The notes under the pieces: generated by a model | Databases searched by the model: none | The model's input: the letters and a program-made list of their open reading frames with translations, nothing else | Told to the model about the DNA's origin: nothing | Assembly (NCBI RefSeq): GCF_016086655.4 | Contig: NC_052138.2 | Span: 32,003,403-32,067,402 of the forward strand | Origin: Lepeophtheirus salmonis | Taxonomy: Eukaryota > Arthropoda > Copepoda > Siphonostomatoida > Caligidae | Length of the DNA stretch: 64,000 nucleotides | Direction of reading: 5' to 3' | Shown: piece by piece, positions 53,605 through 64,000 of the stretch | How the letters are laid out: each line of letters begins with the position of its first letter | How positions within the stretch are numbered: the first letter of the stretch is position 1 | Translations under genes and position numbers: made by a program

Positions 53605-55480
53605 GAAGGGGTCTAAAAATTAAGATGGAATAATATTGACATTGTGATTTTCCGCTTCTTCCTAGGTCCAAGCATCGCTGGATAGTCCTTTGCTATTATT
53701 TTCATATAAAATAATATGTCCGATAAATTTTTTCCTTATTTTGCTGTTATAAATGAAATTTGCGTTTTTATTTATTTGATTAGATAGAGAAAAAGATCCA
53801 AGATTTTATTTCTGAGCTGATCTACTGTCAATAATACCACTTACTAAATTTTAATTAAATCTGTTTCATGTCATGGAATGACCGTATATATTGAATGACT
53901 ACATAAACCGCTATAAAAAAATGTATTCGTTACTTCATATCATCATCTAATTTGTTATAATTGAGGTACGTATTGTTATGGTCACCTTTATGGGTAGGAT
54001 CTAGCTCTCGAAAAAAAAAAAGTACCTTATATTTTTCGTTAAGGTATGATATTTTATATGTTGTTTTTCCCTGTTCATTGTCATTTTTACCCTAGAAAAA
54101 TTCCCCAAATTTATTGTAGAATTAATAAAAAACTTATACACAAGTTTTACAACAAATTGAAAATTTGATTTTTTTCTTTTTAAATTGTAATTTCCAGTGA
54201 ATATATATTACTTTCTAATACAAAAATTTATTTTATTATAAATATCTATGAATTTTTAAAGTTTTTTCCAAAAAAATTCCAAAAACCAAACGCCCCCCCC
54301 ACTAAAAAAATATAATTCTGCGAAAAATAAACAATGAATATTTTGACAATATTCCCATCTCCACTAATCTTAGTCTTACTTACAAAATGTGAGCCTTAGA
54401 AAAAATAGTGACGAAGAAACGAATATATGGACAATATTTTTATTTACAAGAACAAGATTATCATGTACCCAAAGTTGATAAGCAAGAATCTTATAATATT
54501 TACCTATTACATTCAACCTTATAAATATCCAGGTAGGTATGTATATGAAATTAATATTTAATATTTTTATTACGTATAATTGGGAATAGAAAAGAAGGAG
54601 CAAGGGGGAATATAATATGACGTAAGCACAACCATTGGCTGTCAGGAATCATTCGTTAAATTTTTATGATATATTTATTTTCCTTCTAAAATGAAGAAAA
54701 ATGAACCTTTGAGGAAATTATGTTTTTTTTATTAAAATAAATAAAAGTACATAATAAGAAAAGGAGCTCAAAAATATTGGTCCGTCAATAGAAAAACATA
54801 CTGGGATAATTTTTCTCATAAGTGTGCCTGGATTACATTTGTATTTTGAATCTTTTGAGTACTATGTAATTTATAATTGGGTGAATACTAATCAATTATT
54901 TTGAATATGAAGCATATATAAACTTGTTTTAATCCTCTTATATCTAAATTAGTATTTATATATTTAGTTATAAACTAATAAGCGATTCAATTTTCTCCCC
55001 AAAATATTATTGTAATATATATTCACGTAACCTATCCATCTTATTCCATTAAATTTCTTAATAAATATTAAACACTAAATTGACCAATTATCAATCGAAA
55101 TCGACATATTTTAAAGGCATTTAAAAATAAATGAAATATCAAGTCCATTCTATAACTTGACTTATGCTATAAAACACTTGAAAAAATAAAATCCTTCATT
55201 TTACTTATTTTTTTGGGTGGCGTTTTATTAATTGCAATCAAGATAAAATAATAAATAATTGCTTTTTGAAATGCTGAAAAGTTTGTTTTCTTTGATTTTA
55301 ATTTATATAGTTCTTTCATTTCGAAATATGGTACTGAATCATAGTTATATCCTGAAATCTGGAAAAGAGGCAATCTTGTCAATATTGAAAGTTTTAATGG
55401 TCAGTTTTGTAATCTACGGCTTAAATAAAAATAATAAATGTGGTTGTCAGCGTCCGGGTGAAAATGCTGTTGCATTGTGT
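53605..55480. other. AT-rich stretch without recognised gene
   Basis: A C-run at about 54292-54300 ends an A-rich block (CCAAAAAAATTCCAAAAACC), reminiscent of hAT-like MITE ends but unpaired. Opposite-strand frames at 55167-55483 are not supported. Confidence 0.35.
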
Positions 55481-57018
55481 TAGCAATAGCCCTGTAAAAT
55501 TACTTATATGAATAGGCTATTTTTTATTTATATAATGGGAGAGAATGCACGAGTTGCTGGTCTGAATAGAGAGGAATACAAACAAAGAATGAATGTAGAA
55601 TAAAAGAGACACAGAATGGGATGTAGAAAGGGGAACATGACCTCTACCCCCTGATCAACTAGCACAGCCCTTTAATCCTCGACAAAGTACTACTATCCTT
55701 TTACCCCCTAGTATTCACTTCCCGAGCCATCTACCCCCCGCAGCCTTTACCTCCCATTCTTTTCTAGCATTATTATTGATAATTATAGATAGCAAATTAT
55801 AAAGTGTCAATGTAATAAATGGTTGTACAATGTGGCTTTAAAGCTCAAATCGTAAAGTAATTAAATAATTAAATCATAATAATTTTAGTACTAAAATAAA
55901 AATATTTCTTCAATCAATTGTATCGCCAAAGGCGCCATATAAATATTTCTTCTTGATCCCATGACAAAAAATTGGCAAAAAAACATTGATTTTTAGTAGG
56001 TTATTTTATATGATGAATTTAGGGATAGATTTTTAAAGGACATGATGTTATAATTAATGTCTGAGAAGGGATTTTCAGATAATTCTTTAGATACTGTGAA
56101 ATAGAGGTATTTATGGCAAAAATACATAGCTAACTTAATTTTGTTTTTAATATATGTATTCTTACCACATTACAAAAATGAAATAGCATGATCCAAAATC
56201 TTCATTAATAATATCAAAGGCATATTCGTAATGGAAAGTTTCAAAATTTTCTGCATTAAAACTATAGACCCCATATAATAATTATGGATTTGCAGAGTCT
56301 GAAATTAGGTGGAGAAAAATCTGAGGACTCAAATTGGACTGGATAAAAAGATATAAGGATTCTTGTGAGCAAAGACCCGAGACTACATAGACTTGGAGTT
56401 GATGGTGTATAATGACTTTTCCCAACCTCTGATTATCACTGGATGTAAGACGTTACAGCCTATTCAAGTATTTCATTTTGATATCTATGACTCTATAAAT
56501 AATAATTAAAGCTAGTAGTAAAGTTTAAATAAATATTAGTGACAAGTGATGATATCAAAAGAAAAACCTACGTCATTAATTTAAATTAATAATTACGTTT
56601 GTTTGGTTATTACAAGATTGAATGTTTGGTCATAGGGTTTTTATTCATTGTAATGGAGAGTTAAATGGCGGGAAGTAGCTAGCTCGGAAATTGAAATGTT
56701 AGGGGGTAAAAGAACGAGGGATAGTCATACTTGTAGGACACTATAACCCATATAAAGATACAAACGGAGAAAAGAAGATGGAGCAGGGAGAGAGAGAAGG
56801 GTATACATATATAGTAAGAGACAAGACAAATTATCTTTTTTTTTCGTTCAAAACAAGGCTCTTATTGAACTCAGGGGGCCAAAAAAATTTCATTTGTGAT
56901 AATACCCAAAACAGACATATAAATACATATGATAAAAGTTTTGGAGGATTTTAAAACTTTAAGGATGAATCAAGTGCCCTAAACAGGGGCTAATGACGCC
57001 ATTGTATCAAGTGATTGT
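55481..57018. other. Stretch without recognised gene; mixed composition
   Basis: 55640-55760 is C-rich on the plus strand (ACCCCCTGATCAACTAGCAC, TTTACCCCCTAG, CTACCCCCCGCAGCC) with a recurrent 'ACCCCC' word; 56780-56815 is purine-rich. No frame or repeat partner. Confidence 0.3.
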
Positions 57019-57166
57019 AGGACAGTTGACCGAAAACACTTGTGCCGAAGGACAATTTACCGAATGATATTTTGCCGAAGGACAATTTGTCATACAGACT
57101 TTTCGACAAAGGACACATTGCCGAACGGACATTTCACCAGAGGCTATTTGGGACAATTGGCCGAAA
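57019..57166 (+). repeat. Short tandem array of GGACAnTTTGCCGAA units
   Basis: A 16-20 base unit around GGACAATTTGCCGAA occurs about eight times with substitutions (GACAGTTGACCGAA, AGGACAATTTACCGAA, ATATTTTGCCGAA, GGACACATTGCCGAA, GGACAATTGGCCGAA). Similar arrays are found in many marine invertebrate genomes, often inside MITEs. Confidence 0.65.
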
Positions 57167-57558
57167 AATTAAATTAAATTAATAGATGTATATCCATAGA
57201 TATCTCAATCCATCCACCATTTATAATATGCTCACCATAATTGACCGAATGAAGTAAATAAATACTGGGACATTTATATTTAGAAAGTAAAACAATAAAT
57301 TGGGAATTTCTCTTCTTTTTAAATTTTTGTTGAAGAATTTTTTGTGTTGACGCATCACAATTTATGTTAGGGATAAAAATAAAAAGCTAAGCTTTCACTC
57401 ATTCTTACTCCAAGTTATTAAACATTTCAAACTGTTTTGCTCATTGTAACAAAAGGATTTTTTCATTTTTTTTATTTGATGGAACTAGTTGGAAAACATT
57501 TCCATCATTCCTGGAGTTTTTATAACACTTTCTTATAAGAAGCGGGTTGAAAAGCACT

Positions 57559-58071
57559 CAGGGGCGTCCACAACATTATATTTTGGGTAGGGTTTGGTTT
57601 TTATTTATTTTTTTGAAAATAAAATCCGGAAATTAAAATTTTTGGGGTAAAAAATCAAAAATTAATTTTTTTTGCCAAACAATGTCAAAGATTAAGATTC
57701 AATGAATAAAATTTCGAAAATCCATGACTATTCACAAAAAATTAACTTTTTAGAATAAAAAATTATAAAGTCAAATTTAAAATATCAATCATTTTAGTTA
57801 AAAAAAATCAAAAATCTACAGCTATTTACAAACAATTTCAAAAAACTTCAGCTATTCAAAAAAAAAATCAATTTTTTTAAAATAAAAATTTCAAATATTA
57901 AATTTTTTGAAATAAAATTTCAAAATCCACATACATTCACAAAAATTAAATTTTATAAAAAAAATGTCTTAATTAAATTTTAATATATTACATTTTCTTG
58001 TATACAAACCAAAAATCTCTTAATATAGGGAAGGGTACAGCCCCTCCAGCCCACCCACTGTGTACGCCCTG
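57559..58071 (+). mobile_element. hAT-like MITE, family F, complete (513 bp)
   Basis: Ends CAGGGGCGTCCACA (57559) and, reverse complemented, CAGGGCGTACACAG (58071), followed on both sides by GGGT or GTGGGTGGG blocks, the form of hAT-type MITE tips. The interior is a ladder of the family F AT unit (about seven times), shared with 1.86-2.35 and 6.47-6.72 kb. Expected 8-bp target duplication not evident (AAAGCACT left, GCATTTCA right). No coding. Confidence 0.65.
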
Positions 58072-58074
58072 GCA

Positions 58075-58798
58075 TTTCACTAAGGTATTATACCAGCAGT
58101 CTTAAAAACACTTAGAATATTCTGTAGCATAAATATCACATAAGTTTATAAATTATGTGCAGAATATTTGACTTCAGAGGGTAAAGAATAATCAACGCCA
58201 GGGAAATATATCGCAAAAACATTCTTATCCGATCTGTTCTTTCAAAATACCAAAATATATAAGTACATTGTACACATTCATCTATCAGCTCCTCGTTCAA
58301 TATTTAGACCAATCCTTTTAAAAATAATATGTAAATCAATTATTTTATTTTCAATTAAGATTGTTCATCGTTTTAAAAGCACTAAGTTAATCCGGTAACA
58401 CATTTTTTTCATATACAGTCTAAGAAATTAGTTCCAGAAGATATATTTAGTTTAAAAATTCAATATAAATTTATTACTTAACATAAACTTTTGAGATAAA
58501 TACTCAAATTGAAATATACCTATAAACATATTTTTTTTTCCAACGTATTATCCCATAAAAAGATGAATTTTAATTTTTGGACATGTTAGACACAATATTT
58601 TTCAATATGAAAGTAAAATTCATAGGGAATGATGTTCCTGAGCATCTAAATTTATAAAGAAGAAATTGTTCCTTTGCTGAAATATAATTTATTTCCTTTT
58701 GATTTGAGGCGCTGTAAAAATTATGAAAATCCTTGACCCCAATTCTTAAATCAAATTTGAAAAAAACAAAAAAAAAAAAAAATATATATGTATATAAA
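58075..58798. other. AT-rich stretch without recognised gene
   Basis: Nothing supported. Confidence 0.35.
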
Positions 58799-58799
58799 C

Positions 58800-59345
58800 T
58801 CTTGTGAGAAATTACCACCCATTGCCTGGATTAGATGGTGGAGACAAAGAGGAACTTGGGCAGTGGAAGAACGGACAAATTTGTTCACCGATAAGGCCAG
58901 ATAGGCCCAAACAGTCTAGGTTTTAGGAAAGACCATATACAACATTTTTAGGAGCTCTGCATCATTATAAGGTCCCAGAAGCCACCCAGTGTCATGGTCT
59001 GCTTCAGTATTATGTCAGACGGGAAGATGATGCCCTCATTTTCATTGAAGAGTGTTTGAAGATCAACCAACACATCCACAGGCCTTTGTTAGTAGACAAG
59101 ATCCTTCCTTGGCTTCAGATCACTTAAAGTGATGCCCCTTACATCTTCATCCTAGACGGGCACCCTCGCACAATGGAAAAAGTGGGCAGGACTTTTGAAA
59201 ATGAAATTTCATGCGCTGTTGGGAGTAGAATATGTATTTTTATCCAGGATTGGGCAAATGTCTCTGAAAAAACTATTCGTACTGCCTCTGCACATATGCC
59301 TAGTTGTCTCCGCTATATAATACGGGCAAAGGGTTGCTATTCAAA
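58800..59345 (+). pseudogene. Tc1/mariner transposase relic, plus strand
   Basis: Plus strand: the central block has VMVCFSIMSDGKMMPSF-like residues in shifted frames, then DALIFIEECLKINQHI, RPLLVDKILPWLQIT, stop, SDAPYIFILDGHPRTMEKVG (second catalytic block, normally FILDGAPAHTSKK; Asp kept, HT lost). A deletion has removed the SPDLNPLDF motif. The C-terminal part follows: IQDWANVSEKTIRTASAHMP, SCLRYIIRAKGCYS to about 59342. The clean 78-codon frame at 59173-59409 is the last part of it. It resembles the maT/mariner-like group with an RYVIRAKGCYIE ending. Terminal repeats not found. Confidence 0.75.
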
Positions 59346-59349
59346 AAAT

Positions 59350-60990
59350 GTTTTTTTAATTAATTTATATTACAATTTGATGCTTTTCAAAAAAGATTAT
59401 GCAAATTAATTGAATTTATAAACTAAAACATGTCTTCATAAACGTTTTACTCACTTTGCATTGATATATTTAAAAAATAAACTTACTTTTACAAGTAATT
59501 ATATTACAGTGTTGATGGTTTTTGTGGACTAATCTCCCCTCCCGTGAAAGATAGCATATCTCCAAATAAGATGTTAACATGATTAGGAGTGCATCAATTA
59601 TATAAACAATATACGTACTATTTATATATAGACATTGCATAACTGAATATTGAACAGCTTTCAAAAAGATTGAGAACAATCTCTGTAATTAAAACTTTGT
59701 TTTTACAAGCGTGTATACGAATCTAAATTGAGAAAAGAAGTAATTGCTTAGAAAATAGGACCTTTTTAAGAGTTCTAGTTTGTTGTTTTATGAAGTTAAG
59801 TTTCCACCATTATTATTTTCATGCTGGTCATGACATATACTCATTTTTTAAGCTATGCAGTATGTTTGATACTAATTCAATATGAGTGTTAAATAAGTGA
59901 GACATTGGTTTAAAAGTAATTGAGGTGGACACATGATGTCACAAAGTTTTTCAATTTGAAATTAAAGGGCCTATTTTTCTAAACAATGATTGAGTTGTTT
60001 CAATCACATATATATATTCACACTCAAGGGAATAATGTCTATTAATTAAAGCCAACTTGTTTTATCTTTTTAAAGATTGTTTTTAATTGAAAAACTATAT
60101 ATGAAGTAGTTTTATTCTCAACAATATGATTTATATCATATACCAACAAATTATTTTATCTATATACATAGTATTCAAATTGACAACTTTTCTTTAGAAA
60201 ACACAAAAGGTATCCAAATGTCTTAGTCATGTCGAAGCATAGAAAACAAAGTAGCGATATACGTATGCTTGTTTGAGTATATTCCTTAGTTACGAGGACA
60301 CTTTTTCTCTGCATGGTGTCGCTTTTGAGATGTTACAGATGATATTACTTTCATAACTTTTTCTTGTAACGTGGCAATACTTTCTTCCTTCATAGGGGTT
60401 ATCTTGTTAATTCAATTATAAATATAAATGAATAGATATTGCGTAGTTAAGTATATCTAGTGTAATTCATGACTAGTGACGGGATTTCTGTAAGAGCACA
60501 AGGAGAAGGTGGTAGCAAGACAAATGGTATTACGGAATTAAGAATTTTATTAATATCAGCTGCCTGTTATATACTTTTTGGGGGACGAAATGAATTATTC
60601 ATTGAATGAGGAGAACCTTCTAAATTTAAAATAATATATGAGTAAGGAAAATACTATAATTATATTTAAATAATTTATTTTCTTATGCATTTTAAAATCA
60701 ATTTACACAATAGATAGGCGAGGATTCTTCTTTTAGAGGGAGATACTAACACTCCCACAGCTGATTAAATGATGAAAAATGAGAAGAAAGAGCACATGAT
60801 GAACCGTTTTTCCTTTCTAATAGCTATGATTATTTTTTCTTTACACGCATCCCATCTTTATTCATGATATCATCAGTATATTAGCTCTGAGTGCTCTTAG
60901 TGGACAAAAAAGTATTCTTATAACTAACTAATTTACCAAAAATGGATAATGTGGGTATTGTTTTGTCATTTGGTGTTTATATTTTTTTCT
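59350..60990. other. AT-rich stretch without recognised gene
   Basis: No supported gene. Minus frame 59470-59679 lacks motif. Confidence 0.35.
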
Positions 60991-60994
60991 CTCG

Positions 60995-61020
60995 AGAGCG
61001 TATTCCACTGAGCTACGTAC
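60995..61020 (-). other. tRNA A-box-like fragment
   Basis: Minus strand reads GTACGTAGCTCAGTGGAATA then CGC, close to a tRNA 5' part with the A box TAGCTCAGTGG. No B box or cloverleaf follows in the right orientation, so it is a tRNA or SINE fragment at best, or chance. Confidence 0.25.
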
Positions 61021-61385
61021 TTCCATTTCTTACATCTTTGAGTGAGTGGTCTAGTCGAGTCCCAAGTCTTCATAATATGGACTCAAGATCAAGTCCTCCC
61101 CTTTAACAAAAATCTTTTTTACCACGGAAAATAAAAATTAACTTACTTTCGATATGTTTGATGCCTCTCAGGCCATTTTTGGCAGGGCAGAGGCCATTTT
61201 AGTTTGAAAAAAAAAGAGCTTCGGGTTCTTTCTTTTTGTTCTACGACTATCATTTCCATTAAAGCTGAATTTTGTTTTATAATTCTCTATATCTTTGATT
61301 AATCAAGGAATATTTATCTGCATGTATGTATGAATCCTCATTATTTTTTTTATCTAAGACATAATATATCAGTCGCAGTCGTTTA
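61021..61385. other. Stretch without recognised gene
   Basis: Contains a TCGAGTCCC word at about 61055 and a GGCCATTTTTGGCAGGGCAG / GAGGCCATTTTAG doublet (61171-61202). Nothing firm. Confidence 0.3.
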
Positions 61386-61389
61386 GTAT

Positions 61390-62075
61390 GTAGCATCGAG
61401 CGTGTATACAGGGTGATTTGTTTCTGTCTATTTTTGTTATTGCTTTATTTTGTATGATGTAGATGAACTACCTGACAGAAACTCTAACAGGGTGTACTGT
61501 AGATAGTGCTCCCTCATCTATATATTATATTAATACAGTATAAAGAAAAAAAAGGAGTGTACTATAAAATTAATTAAATCTCGGATGTGTTTAGTTCAAT
61601 TCATATTAAAAAAATAAATGTTACTTTAAATAAAGTTTGGCAACGAGCTGAAGGACAACCTGCCTCATCAAATCATATTAAATTTTGCTACTCATACTAT
61701 TAATAATATTTTTTATCCATTCTTGAGGTGAGAACGTCCAAGTGCCAAATAGCTAAAAGTAGGCTCTCATGAAAAATTGAGAGTAAAATAAAGGATTTGT
61801 TTGTGGATTATCTTCTATATTATTATTGCAAAATTTGCCTGTTCACCGACATCTAATAACTCTGGGAAATGCCAGATACTTCCCCTAATATAAAATGAAA
61901 AAAATACTGAATTTGAAAGGTAATGAGATTTAGTAACGAGACACAGCATAGCCAGCAAGCGCCCTAAAAACTAAAGTACTCCTTGGCTCATTATCAGGCA
62001 TCACATCATATTATTTTTTCCCCCCCAACTCTTATTATAATTTTTTTATTCTTGAGGAGAGAACATATATAAATA
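61390..62075 (+). repeat. Dispersed repeat family B, copy 2
   Basis: Matches 32560-33125. Shared: ATGTAGCATCGAGCGTGTAT, AGATTTAGTAACGAGACACA, GCATAGCCAG, ACTAAAGTACTCCTTGGCTC, ATCAGGCATCACATCATATT, AACTCTTATTATAATTTTTT, ATTCTTGAGGAGAGAACATA. A second ATTCTTGAGGTGAGAACGTC at 61719 with CTCATGAAAAATTGAGAG gives an internal duplication as in copy 1. Confidence 0.6.
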
Positions 62076-62079
62076 GATA

Positions 62080-62375
62080 AATGCATTAAAGAACATGCTG
62101 TGTTAGTCCTTATTTATTTGGTACCGTTCAATTCAGTCTAAGGGATAGTTCCTTCTTACAGTCAGTACTAGAACTGCTTTAAAAAGAATAAATAAAGTTG
62201 ACGTCTTGAAGGATTGAACTTTTATGAGTGATGTGTAGACTGAACTGTAGCGGACCGAACCGGAATTGGACGGGACTGCAGTCCTCAGTCCTAAATAAGG
62301 ATCGAAACAACATCAGTTACGTGAGTGTCTGCTGATTAAAAACTGAAAGTATCACTGATGATTTTTTGGGAGTTA
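62080..62375. other. Stretch without recognised gene
   Basis: 62230-62290 carries GCGGACCGAACCGGAATTGG and ACTGCAGTCCTCAGTCCT, possibly family G. No frame. Confidence 0.3.
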
Positions 62376-62377
62376 TC

Positions 62378-62460
62378 TTTTATACCTATTATTAAAACAA
62401 TCTGTGTCTGTTTGTCTATGGCACTCTACTCAGGGCAATGTCTGGTACTACTCCAAGGCT
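62378..62460 (+). mobile_element. Mini Helentron-like remnant
   Basis: TTATACCTATTATTAAAACA, ATCTGTGTCTGTTTGTC (5'-type block) is followed at once by CTCAGGGCAATGTCTGGTAC (3'-type block like the minus-strand ends at 5051, 30881 and 37031). Both sub-terminal blocks within 80 bases suggest an internally deleted copy. Confidence 0.35.
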
Positions 62461-62506
62461 TTGGTAAAACAGAGAAACTACAAATCGTTGTGCACATCTT
62501 TAACTA

Positions 62507-63253
62507 CAGGGTGAAGACTCAATAAATTAAAAGTTTTAAAAGCAGTTTTCACTTCTATATATTTTTATTCTGTACCATTTTGTTATGGGAAACTTTTGAA
62601 GCAAAAGTTGGTAATTTAACAATTTTCTCAAGTTTTTATTCAACCTGTCCCCCTACATTCTGAATGATGGCTTCAATGCAGGGACGAACACAGGGAAAGG
62701 GGGTCTATATAAAGTCCGAGGATAAGTTGTTTCACTCCTCCGTGATCACGGTCTTCTGGGAATTGACATTCAGGTGAGAAGTATTGTTCGTCTTTCCCTC
62801 TAAGACGCGCCAAACAGCAAAGTTCAGGGTGTTCACATCGGGTGAGGACAAAGGACAGAAGTATGAAAACAAAAAGGCAGCCATGTTCTCCTTGCAGAAA
62901 TGCTACATCTTCTTGGACGCATGTGTTGGGGCGCCGTCTTGGGTAAACTCACAGTTGTCCCTGGGGAACGTGCTCTTCAACAATGACAAGACATGATACC
63001 TAAGCACCTTTCAGTAGACGACCGTGTTGACTTTGTCGTTGGCCTTGAAGAATGCATCTTGAATGCATTGTATGACACGGTACCAAGGACCATGGCATGA
63101 GCTGGGTGATTAGTCCTGAAGGTTCCCTCGACCGAGCTCTTCATTTAGCCAAGAAGCGATCATTTTTCCTGTTGAGAACAGCGTTTTTGTCAGTCTTTAG
63201 AATGGAGCCAAGTACAAAATTGTCAGACTTTTAGATTTTGAGTCCTCACCCTG
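62507..63253 (-). mobile_element. Tc1/mariner deletion derivative F, both ends present
   Basis: 747-bp element between TA sites (62505-62506, 63254-63255). Ends CAGGGTGAAGACTCAATAAA and, reverse complemented, CAGGGTGAGGACTCAAAATC, about 28 bases with few differences. On the minus strand, one mostly open frame from about 63060 to 62640: VVYWKVLRYHVLSLLKSTFP, RDNCEFTQDGAPTHASKKM (second catalytic Asp), ENMAAFLFSYFCPLSSPDVN, TLNFAVWRVLEGKTNNTSHL (third Asp changed to Asn), then PFPCVRPCIEAIIQNVGGQV and E at the end. Only about three stops. The N-terminal DNA-binding half is lost. It is the best preserved catalytic core in the window but lacks the third acidic residue. Confidence 0.88.
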
Positions 63254-63255
63254 TA

Positions 63256-64000
63256 TATGGTATATAGATACCAAATACTTCAAAAATAAAGAAGTATAAT
63301 ACTCGTAAAAAAGGGCAAAAAAAATGTCCAGTTTATACCAAAAATCCCATTTTTGTCAAATTAAAATACAAACTGCATTCACAATAACGAGTTTTACTCG
63401 TTATCTTCTTTGTGTCAAAATGTTAAAAAGAAGGGAGAAAAAGCTAGATAGAACAGAAGTGCATTGGAAATTGTGTTGTTATTGTTATGATTCATTTTTG
63501 TTAGTAAAAAAAAAAGTTTATTTTTTATTATTTCTTGATTTAGGAAAGATCGTTCGTGCGTTAAAGAACTAACACCCACGAAATAAGAGTAAGAGAGAAA
63601 AATAAACATGTATATTAGGGTGGTGCTGATAACCAAACATTGTCCGAAACAGCTTAACCTAGTTTTGGGTATGTGTGTGGACCAAATAAAGATATTTGTA
63701 TAATTTAATTGAAATATCTTTTTGTTTACGGTGAAAAGGAAACTGATGGAATTTGGAAATAAGTGAGAATAAATTATAAAAATCACATTTTTGTGTTTTT
63801 GCATTGGGCTAATTATTTTCGTGCTTTAACATAAAATTTTTAAATCCACCTTTAACCCCTTAAGACGATAATTATTTGAGAGGGTTATAATTTATTCTTG
63901 AACATATTTTATCTTTTTATGAATCAAATAAGCGAATTTGAGATAAAAGAAAGGTAAACTACCCTTGGGATCCCAATTGCCAGTATAAGTAGCTAGTATG
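63256..64000. other. AT-rich stretch without recognised gene
   Basis: The 129-codon minus frame 63415-63804 and the plus frame 63324-63572 overlap on opposite strands and have AT-driven composition; neither shows a motif. Confidence 0.4.

Noticed and set aside
63415..63804. 129-codon minus-strand frame
   Set aside because: Low-complexity AT-rich composition, overlapped by an opposite-strand frame, no motif or splice context.
1..64000. CRISPR array, rRNA, complete tRNA or bacterial operon
   Set aside because: Looked for regular spacers, conserved rRNA words, cloverleaf-capable tRNA with A and B boxes, and Shine-Dalgarno-led gene chains; none found.

Overview
The window reads as intergenic or intronic DNA of an animal, most likely an arthropod. 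It is very AT-rich, has no operons and no dense coding, and almost every recognisable piece is a decayed transposable element. Two observations narrow the host. A nuclear copy of mitochondrial cox1 near 25 kb makes sense only with the invertebrate mitochondrial code (TGA=Trp, AGA/AGG=Ser, ATA=Met). The mobile elements are mainly Tc1/mariner with Helentron-like, hAT-like, MULE and P-element pieces, a mix common in crustacean and insect genomes. A parasitic copepod such as a sea louse would fit, but that species guess is inference, not shown by the sequence.

Layout. 0-0.4 kb: probable last coding exon and polyadenylation signal of a host gene, the only good candidate for a living gene. 1.3-3.0 kb: a dispersed repeat (family A), then a 1.2-kb composite element with 64-bp terminal inverted repeats. 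3.8-4.4 kb: a mariner deletion derivative with both ends. 5-7.4 kb: Helentron-like and hAT-like fragments and a repeat called family D. 7.5-8.4 kb: a dead MULE transposase. 9.7-12.9 kb: families E and A, a Tc1/mariner relic and a family I fragment. 13.9-20.7 kb: six Tc1/mariner relics on both strands, three of them with both ends, plus an IR/DR-like element. 21.8 kb: the tail of a non-LTR retrotransposon ORF. 22.8-23.6 kb: a degenerate minisatellite. 24.8-25.3 kb: the cox1 NUMT. 26-27.5 kb: two more mariner relics. 29.4-38.7 kb: family A copies (two pairs in inverted arrangement), a Tc1/mariner relic and families B, E and Helentron-like ends. 41.2-41.9 kb: a mariner transposase fragment of the classic type. 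43.4-45.7 kb: a P-element (THAP9-like) transposase pseudogene. 46.3-47.9 kb: a possible exon and gag-like ORFs. 48.8-53.6 kb: family D, a 600-bp imperfect palindrome and two direct copies of a Helitron-like repeat. 57-63.3 kb: a short tandem array, a complete hAT-like MITE, two more Tc1/mariner relics and family B.

No gene set here works together as a pathway. The biology is that of a transposon graveyard: internally deleted mariners that kept their ends and moved in trans, long foldback repeats able to form double-stranded RNA, and insertions in both orientations, as expected of heterochromatin or a small-RNA source locus. No CRISPR array, rRNA gene, complete tRNA, bacterial operon or virus gene was seen. 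Frames and similarities come from reading translations by eye; no search was run.
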